This document shows, in pieces, positions 5,189 through 5,995 of a stretch of 5,995 nucleotides of DNA. Source of the stretch: an uncultured Sphingomonadales bacterium. Its GTDB lineage: Bacteria; Pseudomonadota; Alphaproteobacteria; Sphingomonadales; Sphingomonadaceae. The position numbers and the translations under genes were made by a program. The DNA lies in assembly GCA_903828025.1 (NCBI GenBank), contig CAIKKO010000234.1:1-5995 (forward strand). Direction: 5' to 3'. The notes below the pieces were generated by a model. That model saw only the letters and a list, made by a program, of their open reading frames with translations. It did not search any database and was not told the DNA's origin. Every line of letters begins with the position of its first letter. Position 1 is the first letter of the stretch.

Positions 5189-5247
5189 AGCTGTCCAGCA
5201 TCCCACCTGTCCAAAGACCCACGCTCGCACAATCCCACACCTCCACA

Positions 5248-5257
5248 CGTGAACATG
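5248..5257. promoter_or_regulatory. Candidate partition operator upstream of parA
   Basis: CGTGAACATG lies 14 bases before the parA ATG and abuts its SD (AAGGA, 5260-5264). Taken as CACGTGAACATG (5246-5257), it matches 11 of 12 bases of CATGTGAACATG at 5881-5892. Confidence 0.4.
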
Positions 5258-5271
5258 GGAAGGAAATCATC

Positions 5272-5919
5272 ATGACCATCATCGCCATCGTCAGCCAGAA
5301 GGGCGGTTCGGGCAAAACCACCCTGTCGGTGAACCTCGCCGCAGCCGCCGAAGCTGCCGGTGCCATCGCGCTTATCATCGACACCGATCCGCAGGCCACA
5401 GCCAGCCAGTGGGGAGCTTGGCGCGCCGACAAGGCTCCCGAAGTGATCGACAGCGCTCCACCGCGTATTCAGGCCAAGGTCGAGGCCGCTGAGGCGCAAG
5501 GCGCAACCTTCATCGTGATCGACACGCCGCCCCATGCCGACAGTGCGGCCAGCAGGGCGGTGGAGGTGGCTGATCTGGTGTTGATCCCTTGCCGCCCCAG
5601 CGCCTTTGATCTCGCGGCGATCAAGACCACCGTCAGTCTCGTGCGCCTATTGGACAAGCCTGCGTTTGTCGTCTTCACCGCTGGCCCTCCCCATGCGTCG
5701 CGCATGTATGAGGAAGCGGTTGAACTGGTGCAGGGCTTCGGGATCGATGCTTGCCCGAACATCCTTCCCGACCGTGCCGTCTATCGTCATGCTAGTGCAG
5801 CAGGCGCATCGGTGATCGAGTTCGAGCCTGACGGCAAGGCTGCTGCCGAGATCGCCGCGCTTCACATGTGGACCATCGCGCATGTGAACATGTCCACAAC
5901 CGCACAAGAGGGAGTGTGA
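5272..5919 (+). CDS. parA: ParA-family partition ATPase
   Basis: A 215-residue ATPase of the deviant-Walker (MinD/ParA) class that segregates DNA by ATP-dependent nucleoid binding with its ParB partner. KGGSGKTT (10-17) is the Walker A motif with the signature lysine; DTDPQ (37-41) is A' and IVIDTPP (81-87) is Walker B. The short length and the start at the first beta strand mean it lacks the N-terminal helix-turn-helix of P1-type ParA and of repABC RepA. The start is fixed by AAGGA seven bases before the ATG. A GTG at 5185 would add 29 unlikely residues. It follows repC after 83 bases and precedes the next gene by 4 bases, so repC-parA-parB may be one transcript. In an integrated element it may stabilise an excised circular form. 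Confidence 0.93.
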   Translation: MTIIAIVSQKGGSGKTTLSVNLAAAAEAAGAIALIIDTDPQATASQWGAWRADKAPEVIDSAPPRIQAKVEAAEAQGATFIVIDTPPHADSAASRAVEVADLVLIPCRPSAFDLAAIKTTVSLVRLLDKPAFVVFTAGPPHASRMYEEAVELVQGFGIDACPNILPDRAVYRHASAAGASVIEFEPDGKAAAEIAALHMWTIAHVNMSTTAQEGV

Positions 5920-5926
5920 ACACATG
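5861..5926. repeat. Cluster of TGTGAACA/CATGTG motifs at parA end and parB start
   Basis: TTCACATG (5861-5868) and CATGTGAA (5881-5888) form a perfect inverted repeat. TGTGAACA occurs at 5883-5890 and 5915-5922, and TGTGAACACA (5915-5924) and CATGTGAACATG (5881-5892) are near-palindromes. Such a cluster fits a ParB/ParA binding site (parS-like or operator). Confidence 0.45.
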
Positions 5927-5995
5927 AGCCGCATTGCTAACCTCGCTGACAAGCCAAAGATGGACGCCCAACCTTCCGCTCCCGGTATTGGAGCG
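5924..5995 (+). CDS. Probable ParB-like partition protein, N-terminus only
   Basis: An open frame of 24 codons from the ATG at 5924, four bases after the parA stop, with GGAG (5911-5914) 9 bases upstream, running off the window. The visible residues (MSRIANLADKPKMDAQPSAP, then GIGA) are an extended, Pro/Ala-rich start with no domain. The ParB call rests on its place after parA; another small accessory protein is possible. Confidence 0.5.
   Translation, partial: MSRIANLADKPKMDAQPSAPGIGA

Noticed and set aside
5185..5271. GTG start for ParA overlapping the repC stop
   Set aside because: It would add 29 residues before the first beta strand; the ATG at 5272 has a good SD and gives a normal ParA N-terminus.

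Overview
The window is GC-rich DNA (low-60s to high-60s percent GC by eye) from an alphaproteobacterium, most likely a sphingomonad (Sphingomonas, Novosphingobium or Erythrobacter relatives). The pointers are an EL222-type LOV-HTH protein, a RepC-family initiator and the general codon use. The genus is an inference. The window is a junction: bases 1 to about 3594 look chromosomal, and bases from about 3638 to the end look like one edge of an integrated plasmid-like or conjugative element.

Chromosomal side. A minus-strand gene running off the left edge (734 to 1) encodes the N-terminal part of an RTX calcium-binding protein with at least 13 glycine-rich nonapeptides. Next come folE (GTP cyclohydrolase I, 2568 to 1942) and a renalase-like, COG3380-type FAD oxidoreductase (1945 to 962), also on the minus strand and joined by a GTGA stop/start overlap. 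Divergent from folE is a plus-strand gene (2764 to 3354) for a short LOV-HTH protein with the photoactive cysteine motif GRNCRFL. It is probably a blue-light-activated transcription factor, and a palindromic site resembling the known EL222 target lies just upstream of it. I read folE, the oxidoreductase and the LOV-HTH gene as a candidate light-response module.

Junction. After about 240 bases of hairpin-rich intergenic DNA, a clean 5' half of tRNA-Val(TAC) (3595 to 3637) stops right after the anticodon arm. No variable loop, T arm or acceptor 3' strand follows. The anticodon arm has the 5-7-5 inverted-repeat shape of a tyrosine-integrase core site, so this is a good candidate attachment site. 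The tRNA is not rebuilt on this side.

Element side. A 357-base leader (3638 to 3994) precedes repC (3995 to 5188). It holds a perfect 14-bp palindrome, a tandem 11-bp repeat, several stem-loops, a strong intrinsic terminator pointing against repC, and a hairpin that can hide the repC Shine-Dalgarno sequence. A 100-codon reading frame across this leader ends in an ATGA overlap with repC. Together these suggest antisense-RNA and translational-coupling control of the initiator, as in plasmids. Then come parA (5272 to 5919) and the first 24 codons of a probable parB (5924 onward), with related palindromic TGTGAACA motifs near both starts. The order repC-parA-parB is the reverse of the classical repABC operon. 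The integrase, the transfer genes and the other end of the element are not in the window.
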